Below, in pieces: positions 1 to 8,573 of a DNA stretch of 64,000 bases (position 1 is the stretch's first letter; the number at the start of each line of letters is the position of its first letter). The stretch covers positions 1-64,000 of the forward strand of contig NZ_BCTX01000013.1 of NCBI RefSeq assembly GCF_001590985.1, given 5' to 3'. The notes under the pieces are model-generated. The model made no database searches. It worked only from the letters and a program-made list of their open reading frames with translations, and had not been told where the DNA came from. Source of the stretch: Novosphingobium naphthalenivorans NBRC 102051. Lineage in GTDB: Bacteria; Pseudomonadota; Alphaproteobacteria; Sphingomonadales; Sphingomonadaceae. The translations under genes and the position numbers were made by a program.

Positions 1-11
1 TCCCTGCGGGA

Positions 12-107
12 CGTCCGAATGGCTTCCATCTCGAACCAAACCGCCCTTGGGAAGGCAACCAGCCTTCCCGGCGGGCACTTTGGCCCGATATGTTCGCCAT
101 TCGGACG
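12..107. promoter_or_regulatory. Nested inverted repeats upstream of chvI
   Basis: Three concentric inverted repeats lie before chvI. The outer pair is a perfect 12-bp repeat (12-23 with 96-107), the middle pair is CCAAA (36-40) with TTTGG (79-83), and the centre is a perfect 8-bp hairpin with a 5-nt loop (49-56 with 62-69). No T-run follows, so this is not an ordinary Rho-independent terminator. It could be a structured leader, a small RNA, or a protein-bound region between chvI and a divergent gene outside the window. In many alphaproteobacteria pckA is found there (known synteny, not visible here). Confidence 0.5.
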
Positions 108-182
108 CCTCGATGGTGCAATTAATGGGTTCTGACCCTAGGCACAGGCCTTTGTTTCGCGAAGGGAAAAGCCGCCAGCATC

Positions 183-953
183 ATGGCCGACACCCACACG
201 CCCCCCGCCTCGCCGGCCGAAGCCAGCGCTCCGTCCGCGCCGCGCCAGCAGACCATTGCCCTGGTCGATGACGACCGCAACATCCTGACCACGGTTTCGA
301 TCGGGCTGCAGGCGGAAGGTTTCGCCACGCGGGTCTATACCGATGGCGAGACGGCGCTGAAGGCGCTGCTCGAAAACCCGCCCGACCTCGCCATCTTCGA
401 CATCAAGATGCCCCGCATGGACGGGCTGCACCTGCTCAAGGCCCTGCGCGAGAAATCGAGCCTGCCGGTGATCTTCCTGACGTCCAAGGACGAAGAGCCG
501 GACGAAGCCCTGGGCCTTGCCATGGGCGCGGACGATTACATCACCAAGCCCTTCAGCCAGCGGCTGCTGGTCGCCCGCATCCGGGCGATCCTGCGCCGCA
601 GCGATCTGGCCCGCACCACTCCCGAGGAAACCGGCCATGGCGATTTGCCCGAACCGGTGGTGCGAGGCCGCCTGCGGCTCGACCCGGCGCGCCATCAGGT
701 GACGTGGGACGGCAAACCGGTGTCGCTGACCGTCACCGAATTCCTGATCCTCGAAGCCATGGCACTGCGCCCGGGCGTGGTGAAGAGCCGCAACCAGCTG
801 ATGGACGCGGCCTATAGCGAGGACGTTTACGTCGACGATCGCACGATCGACAGCCACATCAAGCGCCTGCGCCGCAAATTCCGCGCCGTCGATCCGGAAT
901 TCGGCGCGATCGACACGCTCTATGGCGCCGGTTACGCCTTCGCCGATGGCTAG
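183..953 (+). CDS. chvI: Response regulator ChvI (OmpR/PhoB family)
   Basis: Cytoplasmic response regulator of the ChvG-ChvI envelope/acid stress system. The receiver domain (about residues 24-138) shows the acidic cluster VDDD (28-31), phospho-acceptor D73 in [10 protein letters not shown], and the conserved K of ITKPFS. A winged-helix DNA-binding domain (about 155-256) contains [16 protein letters not shown]. The first 23 residues are an Ala/Pro-rich extension before the receiver core. The gene overlaps the start of the kinase gene chvG by 8 bp, so the two are translationally linked. Placement ahead of chvG, hprK, rapZ and PTS genes is the standard alphaproteobacterial arrangement and makes the assignment firm. 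Confidence 0.93.
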   Translation: MADTHTPPASPAEASAPSAPRQQTIALVDDDRNILTTVSIGLQAEGFATRVYTDGETALKALLENPPDLAIFDIKMPRMDGLHLLKALREKSSLPVIFLTSKDEEPDEALGLAMGADDYITKPFSQRLLVARIRAILRRSDLARTTPEETGHGDLPEPVVRGRLRLDPARHQVTWDGKPVSLTVTEFLILEAMALRPGVVKSRNQLMDAAYSEDVYVDDRTIDSHIKRLRRKFRAVDPEFGAIDTLYGAGYAFADG

Positions 954-2538
954 GACGGCCAGACCCGCCGCACCAGGCACCCGCACCTCCGGTCTCGCGG
1001 CAAGGCTCGGGCTGCCCTGGCGCGTGTCGCTGACCGCGCGCATTCTCGCGGTCAACATCATTGCACTCGCCCTGCTCGCCGGCAGCCTGTTCTATATCGA
1101 CAGCTACCGGCGCGAACTGCTTGCCGAACGCTATCGCCTCGCCAAGTCCGAAGCGGACATCACGGCCGCCGCGCTGGAAAATGAAACGCCCCAACGTCAG
1201 CGGCAATTGATCACGCGGATCGGATCGGAACAGGACCTGCGTCTGCGCCTGTTCGCCCCCGGCGGCGAACTGATCGCGGACAGTTTCAAGCTGGCGCCCC
1301 CTTCCTACCAGCTGATCGATCCCGCATCCGAGCCATGGTATCAGGACGCCGCGCGTATGCTCGACCGCGGCATGGACTTCCTGCTCGGCGCCCCGGCCAT
1401 ACCCGCCTACCACGACCCTGCCGACGCCAGCGCCAAGGCCTGGCCGGAAATCGCGGCGGCCCTCGCCCGCAGGCAGACCGGCGTCAGCCACAAGGCCGCG
1501 CCCGACCAGACGCCGGTCATCATCGCCGCCACCCCCGTCGGCACCACCGGTGCCGCGCTGCTCGTGACCCGCAACGCGCGCGACATTACCGAGAACGTGC
1601 GCATGGCCCGCCAGACGCTGGCGTTCATCGTCGGCGGCGCGCTCGGCGTCTCGATCCTGCTGTCGCTGTTTCTCGCGCGCACCATCGTCGAGCCGCTGCG
1701 CAAGCTGGTGCGCGCCACGGTGCGGGTGCGTCTGGGCCGCGACCGCAGCGTCGTGATCCCGCGCCTGCCCGACCGGCGCGACGAGATCGGCCTGCTCGCC
1801 CGCGCGGTCTCCGACATGAGCGGCGCCTTGCGCCATCGCATCGACGCGGTGGAAAGCTTCGCGGCCGACGTCGCGCACGAACTCAAGAACCCGCTCACCT
1901 CGCTGCGCAGCGCGCTGGAAAGCCTGGACCGGGTCGAAGCCCCCGACTTGCGCCGGCAATTGATCGGCGTCGCCAAGGACGATGTGCGGCGGATCGACTT
2001 TCTCGTCACCGAAATCGCCGACGCCAGCCGGATCGACGCCCAGCTCAGCCGCACCACGTTCGAGCCGGTCGACATGCTGCGGCTGGTCCAGGCCCTCGTC
2101 AGCGAGCGCGGCCAGCGCGGCGTCAACGGCACTTGCGCGGTATCGATCGTGCGCGAAGGGGAATGCGATCTGGTCGTGCCCGGAGACGCCGCCCGGCTTG
2201 AACGCGTGCTGCAGAACCTGCTCGACAATGCGGTCTCGTTCTCCCCCGAAGGCAGCGCGATCGACATCTCCCTTGCCCGTGCCGATCATCGCGTGAAGAT
2301 CGCCGTATCCGACCACGGCCCCGGCATTCCCGAAGCCTCGCGCGAGCGCATCTTCGAACGCTTCCACTCGCTGCGGCCGGACAGCGAGGAATTCGGCAAG
2401 CACTCCGGGCTGGGCCTCGCCATCGCGCGCACGATCGTTGAGGCGCACTTCGGCAAACTGGTGGCGACCGACAGGCTCGACGGCGCACCCGGCGCGCGGT
2501 TCGTCCTATCCCTGCCCGCCTGGCAGGACGACGAATGA
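946..2538 (+). CDS. chvG: Sensor histidine kinase ChvG
   Basis: Membrane sensor kinase paired with ChvI (530 aa). The ATG at 946 was chosen because it overlaps the chvI stop; an in-frame ATG at 922 lies deeper in chvI. Order of parts: TM helix at about 32-50, periplasmic sensor region at about 51-222, second TM at about 224-245, HAMP at about 246-300, H-box with H311 in [15 protein letters not shown]-box LQNLLDNAV (422-430), G1 DHGPGIP (456-462), and G2 with HSGLGLAIA from 486. All catalytic boxes are intact. The stop overlaps the hprK start (ATGA), indicating coupled translation along the cluster. Confidence 0.92.
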   Translation: MARTARPAAPGTRTSGLAARLGLPWRVSLTARILAVNIIALALLAGSLFYIDSYRRELLAERYRLAKSEADITAAALENETPQRQRQLITRIGSEQDLRLRLFAPGGELIADSFKLAPPSYQLIDPASEPWYQDAARMLDRGMDFLLGAPAIPAYHDPADASAKAWPEIAAALARRQTGVSHKAAPDQTPVIIAATPVGTTGAALLVTRNARDITENVRMARQTLAFIVGGALGVSILLSLFLARTIVEPLRKLVRATVRVRLGRDRSVVIPRLPDRRDEIGLLARAVSDMSGALRHRIDAVESFAADVAHELKNPLTSLRSALESLDRVEAPDLRRQLIGVAKDDVRRIDFLVTEIADASRIDAQLSRTTFEPVDMLRLVQALVSERGQRGVNGTCAVSIVREGECDLVVPGDAARLERVLQNLLDNAVSFSPEGSAIDISLARADHRVKIAVSDHGPGIPEASRERIFERFHSLRPDSEEFGKHSGLGLAIARTIVEAHFGKLVATDRLDGAPGARFVLSLPAWQDDE

Positions 2539-2972
2539 CGGCAATGGCGTCCCCCCTTGTGCGTCAGGCGGGCTGCATTGCCATCGCCGGACGAGGTGTC
2601 CTGATCGAAGGGGCGCCGGGAACCGGGAAATCGAGCCTGGCGCTCGCTCTTATCGACCGCGGCGCCGAGCTGGTGGGCGATGACGGCGTGCTGCTGGCAG
2701 CCGAGGCCGGCCTGCTTGTCGCCCGGCCGCACCCGCGCACGCGCGGATTGATGGAAGTGCGCAATCTCGGCCTCCTGCCGTTCCCCTGCCGCGACGAGGT
2801 GCCCGTGGCGCTGGCCATCGCGCTCGATCCCCAGGCCCCGCGCTACATCGAAGGGCCCGAGAGCCTCGAAATCGCAGGACTGCCCGTGCCGCTGGTGCGC
2901 ATCTGGCCGGAGCCCCATCCGCCCGCACTCAAAGTGGAACTCGCCTTGCAGCACTACGGGTTGCATATCTGA
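2535..2972 (+). CDS. hprK: HPr kinase/phosphorylase, short alphaproteobacterial form
   Basis: Phosphorylates a regulatory serine on HPr. At 145 aa it carries only the catalytic C-terminal domain, as is usual in alphaproteobacteria, where the long N-terminal domain of the Firmicute enzyme is absent. Walker A is GAPGTGKS (26-33), followed by LVGDDGV with the catalytic acidic pair, and a downstream RGLMEVRNLG segment that matches the HprK signature region. The start overlaps the chvG stop by 4 bp. Its target HPr is encoded about 1.4 kb downstream in the same run of genes. Confidence 0.9.
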   Translation: MTAMASPLVRQAGCIAIAGRGVLIEGAPGTGKSSLALALIDRGAELVGDDGVLLAAEAGLLVARPHPRTRGLMEVRNLGLLPFPCRDEVPVALAIALDPQAPRYIEGPESLEIAGLPVPLVRIWPEPHPPALKVELALQHYGLHI

Positions 2973-3018
2973 AATCGCCCTCTTTTCTTTCACCGCAGCC
3001 CGGCGCAAACAGGCGGGC

Positions 3019-3963
3019 ATGAGTGACGATTCAGCGGAGATCGACGGAAAATCCGGCAAGCAGCGCGTGCTGCTGGTCACGGGTATGCTGGGCGCGGGCA
3101 AGACGACGGCGCTGCGCGTGCTCGAAGATCTCGGCTGGGAAATTGTCGACAACTTTCCCATCCGCCTGCTCGACGGCCTGATCGAAAGCGCGCCCGAAAC
3201 GGATGAGGGAGCCCGCCCGCCGCTGGCGATCGGTTTCGATTCCCGCACCCGCGGCTTCAATCCGGACCGCATCATCGCCCAGGTGAAAGCGCTCGAAGGG
3301 CGCGGCGACATCGAGCTCAGTACGCTGTTCCTCGATTGCTCCAGCGCCGAGCTGGAACGCCGTTACAATGAAACCCGCCGCCGTCACGCACTGGCCTCGG
3401 ACGCGCCGGTCTCCACCGGCATCCGGGCCGAGCGCGAAGTGCTGGCACCGCTGCGGCGCTGGGCGGAAATGCTGATCGATACCAGCGGCTACACGTCCAA
3501 CGATCTGCAACGCGTGATTCGCGAGCGATTCGCTTCGAGCGCAAGCGAGGAAATGACAGTCACGGTCTCCAGCTTCGGGTTCTCGCGCGGGATGCCGCCG
3601 GTGGCCGATCTGGTGTTCGACATGCGCTTTCTCGACAATCCGCACTGGGATCCGGAATTGCGCCCACAGACCGGGCAGGACCCGGCCGTCGGCGATTACA
3701 TCCGCAAGGATCCGGCCTTCGACGAGGCATTTGCGCGCATCCGCGATCTCCTGCTGCTGCTGCTTCCGCGCTACCAGGCGCAGGGCAAGGCCTATGTCCA
3801 TATTGCCTTTGGCTGTACCGGCGGGAGACACCGTTCCGTGTTCACGGCTGAACAGATCGCAGCAGCCTTGCGTCAGGCAGGATTTTCGCCCACATTGCTG
3901 CACCGCAACCTGGGCTCGCGAGCAGCCGATCTTCTGGAAGGGGGTCCGCGGCGTGAAAGATGA
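3019..3963 (+). CDS. rapZ: RNase adapter / nucleotide-binding protein RapZ
   Basis: P-loop protein of the RapZ/YvcJ family, 314 aa. Walker A is GMLGAGKT (about 22-29), and LFLDCSS is the likely Walker B region. The C-terminal signature FGCTGGRHRSV, specific to this family, is present. In enterobacteria RapZ controls GlmS through small RNAs and RNase E. In alphaproteobacteria its partner is not settled, but the gene stays with hprK and the PTS genes as here. A 46-bp gap separates it from hprK and a 48-bp gap follows it. Confidence 0.92.
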   Translation: MSDDSAEIDGKSGKQRVLLVTGMLGAGKTTALRVLEDLGWEIVDNFPIRLLDGLIESAPETDEGARPPLAIGFDSRTRGFNPDRIIAQVKALEGRGDIELSTLFLDCSSAELERRYNETRRRHALASDAPVSTGIRAEREVLAPLRRWAEMLIDTSGYTSNDLQRVIRERFASSASEEMTVTVSSFGFSRGMPPVADLVFDMRFLDNPHWDPELRPQTGQDPAVGDYIRKDPAFDEAFARIRDLLLLLLPRYQAQGKAYVHIAFGCTGGRHRSVFTAEQIAAALRQAGFSPTLLHRNLGSRAADLLEGGPRRER

Positions 3964-4011
3964 AACCAAATCCCGGGTGCGTTTGCAGGAAATTCGGAGC
4001 GCACTTCCAGC

Positions 4012-4416
4012 ATGATCGGTATGATCCTGGTTACCCACGGCAATCTCGCCGAGGAATTTGTCCATGCCATGGAGCATGTGGTCGGCGATCAAGCCGACGT
4101 CGAGACCGTGTGCATTGGCCCCAACGACGATATGGAACGCCGCCGCAGCGAAATCGCCGAGGCGATCACCAAGGTGGATAGCGGCGCGGGCGTCATCATC
4201 CTGACCGACCTGTTCGGCGGCACGCCCTCCAACCTGGCGATCTCGCTGATGCAGGCGGGCAAAGTCGAAGTGATCGCGGGCATCAATCTGCCCATGCTGA
4301 TCCGGCTGGCCAAGGCGCGCGAGTGCATGTCGGTGCGCGATGCGGCCAATGCCGCACGCGATGCCGGGCGCAATTACATAACGATAGCAAGCGAATACCT
4401 GGGACAGGATGCATGA
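4012..4416 (+). CDS. PTS EIIA component, mannose/fructose (ManX) family
   Basis: Cytoplasmic EIIA domain of the mannose-type PTS, 134 aa. The phosphorylated histidine is H9 in ILVTHGNLA, and the family segment TDLFGGTPSN is present. No EIIB, EIIC or EIID gene is nearby, so this is most likely the regulatory EIIA of an incomplete phosphorelay (often called EIIA-Man in alphaproteobacteria) rather than part of a sugar transporter. Its stop codon overlaps the ATG of the HPr gene by 4 bp. Confidence 0.9.
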   Translation: MIGMILVTHGNLAEEFVHAMEHVVGDQADVETVCIGPNDDMERRRSEIAEAITKVDSGAGVIILTDLFGGTPSNLAISLMQAGKVEVIAGINLPMLIRLAKARECMSVRDAANAARDAGRNYITIASEYLGQDA

Positions 4417-4691
4417 TCGATTGCCGTGAAGCGGTGCTGATCGTCAACAAGCGCGGTCTGCACGCGCGGGCCAGCGCCAAGTTCGTGAACCATGTCGCCG
4501 AACTGCCGGCCGGCGTTCTGGTGACCGTTTCCAAGGACGGCACTGCCGCAGCGGGAAGCTCGATCCTCGGGCTGATGATGCTGGGCGCGGCCAAGGGCGA
4601 TACGATCGAGATCGCCTGCAGCGGCGACGGCGCGGAAGGCGCGCTGGCCGCGCTGGCGGCGCTCGTCAGGGACGGTTTCGGCGAAGAGTAA
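4413..4691 (+). CDS. ptsH: Phosphocarrier protein HPr
   Basis: HPr, 92 aa. The phospho-histidine is H17 in KRGLHARASAKF, and the regulatory serine region is AGSSILGLMML with S50 at the HprK target position. The ATG at 4413 was chosen over upstream in-frame starts because it overlaps the EIIA stop (ATGA) and gives a normal HPr length. With hprK, EIIA and rapZ it forms a PTS branch whose EI must be encoded elsewhere. Confidence 0.93.
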   Translation: MIDCREAVLIVNKRGLHARASAKFVNHVAELPAGVLVTVSKDGTAAAGSSILGLMMLGAAKGDTIEIACSGDGAEGALAALAALVRDGFGEE

Positions 4692-4696
4692 GTCCT

Positions 4697-5503
4697 TTGG
4701 CAGAACGCCGTACCATAACCGGCTTTTCCAATCCGCTGGTGAAGTTCCTGCGCTCATTGCGCGAGAAGAAGCACCGCAAGCGTGAAAGGCGATTCCTCGC
4801 CGAGGGGCTGCGGCTGCTGACCGATGCCCGCGAATGCGGCAAGGTGCCCGAAATCCTCGTCATGGCCACGGGCCGTGAACCGCACCCGCTGCTCGACGCG
4901 CTGGAAGAGGCGGTGGGCAAGGCGGGCGGCGAGATCGTCGAGATGGACGTGGAGATCCTCGCCAAAGTCACTGGCAAGGACAATCCGCAGGCCGTCGCCG
5001 GGGTTTTCGCGGAATTCGACACCCGGCTGTCCTCGCTGGACCGCAACGCTTCGCCGATCTGGCTGGTGGCGCAGGCCCTGCGCGATCCGGGCAATCTGGG
5101 CACCATGCTGCGCACGGGCGATGCGGTCGGCGCGGGCGGGCTGATCCTGCTCGACGATTGCGCCGACCCCTTCTCGGTCGAGGCGGTGCGTGCCAGCATG
5201 GGCGCGATCTTCACCCAGCAGCTCGCCATGGCCCGCTGGGACGAGTTCCTGCCCTGGCTGCGTTCCGGTGCGGGGCAGCTCGTCGCCGCCTCGCTGCGCG
5301 ATCCCACCGATTACCGGCAGGCGCCGTACGCGGCCCCGTGCTTCCTCATGGTCGGCAACGAATCGCAGGGGCTTCCGGCCGCCTACGAAGAGGCCTGCGA
5401 CTTGCGCGTCACGATCCCGATGCTGGGCCGCGCGGACAGCCTCAATGCCGCCGTGGCAGGCGCCGTGCTTGCCTACGAAGCGCTGGCGCATCTGCGCAAA
5501 TGA
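4697..5503 (+). CDS. SpoU/TrmH-family RNA 2'-O-ribose methyltransferase
   Basis: AdoMet-dependent RNA ribose methylase, 268 aa. The C-terminal SPOUT domain shows RDPGNLGTMLRT (motif 1), MVGNESQGL (motif 2) and IPMLGRADSLNAAVA (motif 3). The N-terminal part has the substrate-binding domain of TrmH-like rRNA methylases. The start is TTG at 4697, five bases after the HPr stop; no in-frame ATG gives a better start. The exact rRNA or tRNA nucleotide cannot be told from the sequence. Confidence 0.85.
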   Translation: MAERRTITGFSNPLVKFLRSLREKKHRKRERRFLAEGLRLLTDARECGKVPEILVMATGREPHPLLDALEEAVGKAGGEIVEMDVEILAKVTGKDNPQAVAGVFAEFDTRLSSLDRNASPIWLVAQALRDPGNLGTMLRTGDAVGAGGLILLDDCADPFSVEAVRASMGAIFTQQLAMARWDEFLPWLRSGAGQLVAASLRDPTDYRQAPYAAPCFLMVGNESQGLPAAYEEACDLRVTIPMLGRADSLNAAVAGAVLAYEALAHLRK

Positions 5504-5556
5504 TGACGGGGTTATTCACCGGACTCTAATATATCCCATGGCATTGTCAGGGGGTG

Positions 5557-5976
5557 ATGCGGCGACTCGTTTTCCTCCTGGCCTTGCCCGCCCTTGCAGC
5601 CGGATGTTCCGACCGGGGAGACCGCTCGCACCTCGCCCAGACAAGCTGGCGCTTCGAGCGGATCGACGGGCAGCAGCCCGTGGCCACTGACGCGCAGATG
5701 ACCTTCCGGAACGGCAAGATCGGGGTTCAGGTGGGCTGCAACCATCTGGGCGGCCCCTGGCGGACCGATCAGGGCCGTCTCGTCGCCGGTCCGCTCAACC
5801 AGACCGAGATGGCCTGCACCGAATCCGCCTGGCAACAGGAACGCGCGGTCGGCGCCCTCCTCGTCGCTACCCCGCGCTTTGCCGTGGAGGGCGATCGCAT
5901 GACCCTGCAATCGAGCGGCCATACCGCCGAACTCGTCCGGGTCGAAAACGCCAAAGCCCCGGCAAAGGGCGGCTGA
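5557..5976 (+). CDS. META/HslJ-like domain lipoprotein
   Basis: Small exported lipoprotein, about 139 aa. A signal peptide ends in a lipobox (LPALAAGC). The mature part contains the META/HslJ-type pattern: SWRFERIDGQ, FRNGKIGVQVGCNHLGG and TEMACTE. A GTG lies directly before the ATG (5554/5557), and the AGGGGG preceding them serves as ribosome site for either. Family members are linked to heat or motility phenotypes, but no specific role can be given here. A palindromic repeat follows the gene. Confidence 0.75.
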   Translation: MRRLVFLLALPALAAGCSDRGDRSHLAQTSWRFERIDGQQPVATDAQMTFRNGKIGVQVGCNHLGGPWRTDQGRLVAGPLNQTEMACTESAWQQERAVGALLVATPRFAVEGDRMTLQSSGHTAELVRVENAKAPAKGG

Positions 5977-6000
5977 AGCCCAGCGCCCAACACCTGCAGT

Positions 6001-6093
6001 GAAGAGCCCCGCTCACCCTGAGCTTGTCGAAGGGTGTTGAACGAAGCGCTGCGCAAGCGTCCTTCGACAAGCTCAGGACGAGCGGGGTTATTC
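6001..6093. repeat. Palindromic intergenic repeat, CCTTCGACAAGCTCAGG family
   Basis: Two inverted arms, about 6001-6033 and 6061-6093, share the core CCTTCGACAAGCTCAGG and the flank GAGCGGGG. They fold into a long stem with a 27-nt loop. The element lies between the convergent META-lipoprotein and rmuC genes and may act as a bidirectional terminator. Related half-elements occur inside the composite repeats at 58.2 kb and 60.4 kb. Confidence 0.8.
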
Positions 6094-6109
6094 GTCCCAC
6101 TGACAGCTT

Positions 6110-7723
6110 TTATTCCGCAGCTTCCGCCTGCTCCGCCCCGCCTTCCGGACCGGCGAGGGCCTCGGCCCCATAGCGCGGCGTGGATTCGATGCTGGGCACA
6201 TCCTCGATCTCGCGCTTGCCGATCTCGATGTGCTTGTCCTTCAGGCGGCGTCCGGAGCTGAGCACATTGCGCTCGAAGCTGCCGACGAACTTGTTGTAGT
6301 TGTTGACCGCCGTTTCCAGCCCCGCGCCGACGCGCTTCATGTGCTCGGCGGCAACGGCAAGGCGGTCATAGAGTTCGCCGCCCATCCGCCCGATCTCGCG
6401 TGCCTCGCGGGCGAGCCCGTCCTGCCGCCAGACTTGCGCCACCGTGCGCGCGATCGCGACCAGATTGGTCGGCGTGGCCAACAGCACGCGGTTGCGGAAG
6501 GCAAAGTCCCACAGCTCGGGGTCCTGTTCGAGCGCGGCGGCCACGAAGTGCTCGCCCGGCACGAACATCACCACATAGTCGGGCGCATCCTCGAACTGGC
6601 TCTGGTAGCTCTTGGCCCCGAGCGTCTGCACGTGATTGCGCATCGAGGCGACATGCTGGCGCAGCGCCGCTTCGCGCGAGGCCTCGTCCTGCGCCTCGAA
6701 AGCTTCCTGATAGGCATTGAGCGAGACTTTGGCGTCGATCACCAGCTTCTTCTGGCCAGGAATGTTGACGATCGCATCGGGCCGCAAGCGGCCGTCTTCG
6801 GTGTCGATCGAATGCTCGGTCACGAAATCGGTGTGCTCGGTGAGCCCGCACTGCTCCAGCACATTGCGCAGCTGCTGCTCGCCCCAGCGGCCGCGGGCCT
6901 TGGGCGCATTGCGCAGCGAATTGCCGAGCCGCGCGGCTTCCTCGCGCACCTTTTCCTGCCCTTCGCGCATCGACTGGATCAGGCCGGTGAGCTGACCGAA
7001 AGAGTCGACCCGCTTCGCTTCCAGCGACGTCACCTGCTCCTCGTAGCTCTTGAGCCGTTCGCCCACGGGCGCGAGCAGGCGGGCAATGCGTTCGGCATTG
7101 GCCTTCTCGCTTTCCTCGAACCGCGCGCCCGCGCGGCGCAGGAACGCTTCCTGCGCGCCTTCGAGCACTTTGGCCCCGGCATTCTCGAATTCCTTGCGCA
7201 GCGCCTCCTGCGCTTCGATCAACAGGCGCTTCTGCTCGTCGAAATTGGCCGATTTCTCGCGCAGGGTCGCGAGTTCAGAAGCCAGTTCGCGCTGTTCGCG
7301 CCGCAGGGTATCGACAAGCTGGGCATGGTCCGCGCGCGTGCGTTCCAATACCTGCGTCAATTCGCCGCGCGTGCGATCGAGCATCGCGCCCTGCTCCGCC
7401 CGCAGCGTTTCCAGTGCCTGGGTGGAACCAGCACGCAGGCGTTCCAGCTCGGCGGCATGATCGCGCCGCGCCTGATCCAGCGCCTCGGCCAGCGCATCCG
7501 CGCGGCTGGCGCGTTCCTTCGCCGCTTCCAGATCGGCGAATATGCGCAAGTATTTTGCATCGAGCTCGCGAACCTCGCGATCCCGCACTTCTGCCTGCTC
7601 GCGCGCCTCACGCTCACGCGTCTCGGCCTGCTGGCGCCACTGGGCCGCCGGGCGGGAACCGAAAAACCAGCCCAGAACCAGGCCGATGACAAGCGCGACA
7701 AGGACAGAGACAGCGATTTCCAT
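6110..7723 (-). CDS. rmuC: DNA recombination protein RmuC
   Basis: RmuC family, 537 aa. It has an N-terminal TM helix (about 3-20), a long coiled coil (about 30-220) rich in Glu, Arg and Ala, then the conserved RmuC domain with RGRWGEQQLRNVLEQ, KKLVIDAKVSLNAY and VMFVPGEHF. The domain is related to restriction-endonuclease folds, and the family limits DNA inversions in E. coli. It is membrane-anchored with the nuclease-like domain in the cytoplasm. The long opposite-strand ORF over this gene is a codon-bias shadow. Confidence 0.92.
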   Translation of the reverse strand: MEIAVSVLVALVIGLVLGWFFGSRPAAQWRQQAETREREAREQAEVRDREVRELDAKYLRIFADLEAAKERASRADALAEALDQARRDHAAELERLRAGSTQALETLRAEQGAMLDRTRGELTQVLERTRADHAQLVDTLRREQRELASELATLREKSANFDEQKRLLIEAQEALRKEFENAGAKVLEGAQEAFLRRAGARFEESEKANAERIARLLAPVGERLKSYEEQVTSLEAKRVDSFGQLTGLIQSMREGQEKVREEAARLGNSLRNAPKARGRWGEQQLRNVLEQCGLTEHTDFVTEHSIDTEDGRLRPDAIVNIPGQKKLVIDAKVSLNAYQEAFEAQDEASREAALRQHVASMRNHVQTLGAKSYQSQFEDAPDYVVMFVPGEHFVAAALEQDPELWDFAFRNRVLLATPTNLVAIARTVAQVWRQDGLAREAREIGRMGGELYDRLAVAAEHMKRVGAGLETAVNNYNKFVGSFERNVLSSGRRLKDKHIEIGKREIEDVPSIESTPRYGAEALAGPEGGAEQAEAAE

Positions 7724-7783
7724 CCCGGTAACCTAACCGGAACGTTTCAGGAACGCCAGACCTTTGGGACGGTTATCCCCGGC

Positions 7784-8353
7784 TCACGCCGCCTTGCGCA
7801 GCTTTTCCAGCTTCTTGAGCGCCATCTGGCGCTTCAGCCGCGAGAGATGATCGATGAACAGGATGCCTTCGAGGTGATCCATCTCATGCTGGAGGCACGT
7901 GGCCAGCAGGCCTTCCATGTCCTCTTCATAGACCTTGCCCTCGACATCCTGCCAGCGGGCGCGGATGCGGGCCGGGCGTTCGACGTCGGCATAGATCTCG
8001 GGAACCGAGAGGCAGCCTTCCTGATAGACCGAAAGGTCTTCCGACGGATCGAGGATCTCCGGATTGATGAAGACCCGTGGTTCCTTCAGCGTCGGCTGGT
8101 GGGTGTGGTGATGCCCGCCGTGCGCCGTGCAGACTTCGGGCTCCGCGTCCGGATCCTCGGGCTGGAGATCGATCACCAGCACGCGCAGCGGCACGCCGAT
8201 CTGAATTGCCGCCAGGCCGATCCCGGGTGCATCGTACATCGTCTCGAACATGTCCTCGACAAGCGCCTTCAACTCGTCGTCGAACACCTCGACGGGCGTG
8301 GAGATCTGCTTGAGGAGCGGGTCGGGAACTTCGATGATTTCACGGATAGCCAT
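7784..8353 (-). CDS. def: Peptide deformylase
   Basis: Removes the N-formyl group from new proteins. 189 aa from ATG 8353; the longer upstream frame is not conserved-looking. All three motifs are present: GIGLAAIQ (44-51), EGCLS with metal ligand C114, and QHEMDHLEG with H156, E157 and H160. Between strand segments there is an insertion (about 64-90) that is acidic and then His-rich (HGGHHHTH). The core is intact, so an active enzyme is expected. Confidence 0.95.
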   Translation of the reverse strand: MAIREIIEVPDPLLKQISTPVEVFDDELKALVEDMFETMYDAPGIGLAAIQIGVPLRVLVIDLQPEDPDAEPEVCTAHGGHHHTHQPTLKEPRVFINPEILDPSEDLSVYQEGCLSVPEIYADVERPARIRARWQDVEGKVYEEDMEGLLATCLQHEMDHLEGILFIDHLSRLKRQMALKKLEKLRKAA

Positions 8354-8573
8354 GGCGCCCAGATAAGCATCGCGCGCCGTGCGCGCAAGCGGATCGCGCG
8401 ATAGGGCCCGCCGCTTTTCGCAAATTGCCCCTCTTGCGCTGCGGCAAATGTGACTTTGCGGCGTCAGGAATATGAAATGCGTCAGGACTTTGTAACATCC
8501 ATGCCATATCGCGCATTGCGGCTGCGACACCTCTCCGGGGACACCCTCGGGCGAACCGGGAAGTGACGAATTG

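Noticed and set aside
47..271. 74-aa frame overlapping the chvI start
   Set aside because: Runs through nested inverted repeats and chvI in another frame; no ribosome site.
859..2448. 529-aa minus-strand ORF over chvG
   Set aside because: Antisense of a complete histidine kinase; no ribosome site or motifs.
6230..8404. 724-aa plus-strand ORF over rmuC and def
   Set aside because: Antisense shadow of GC-rich codon bias; the minus strand carries all RmuC and deformylase motifs and this frame has none.
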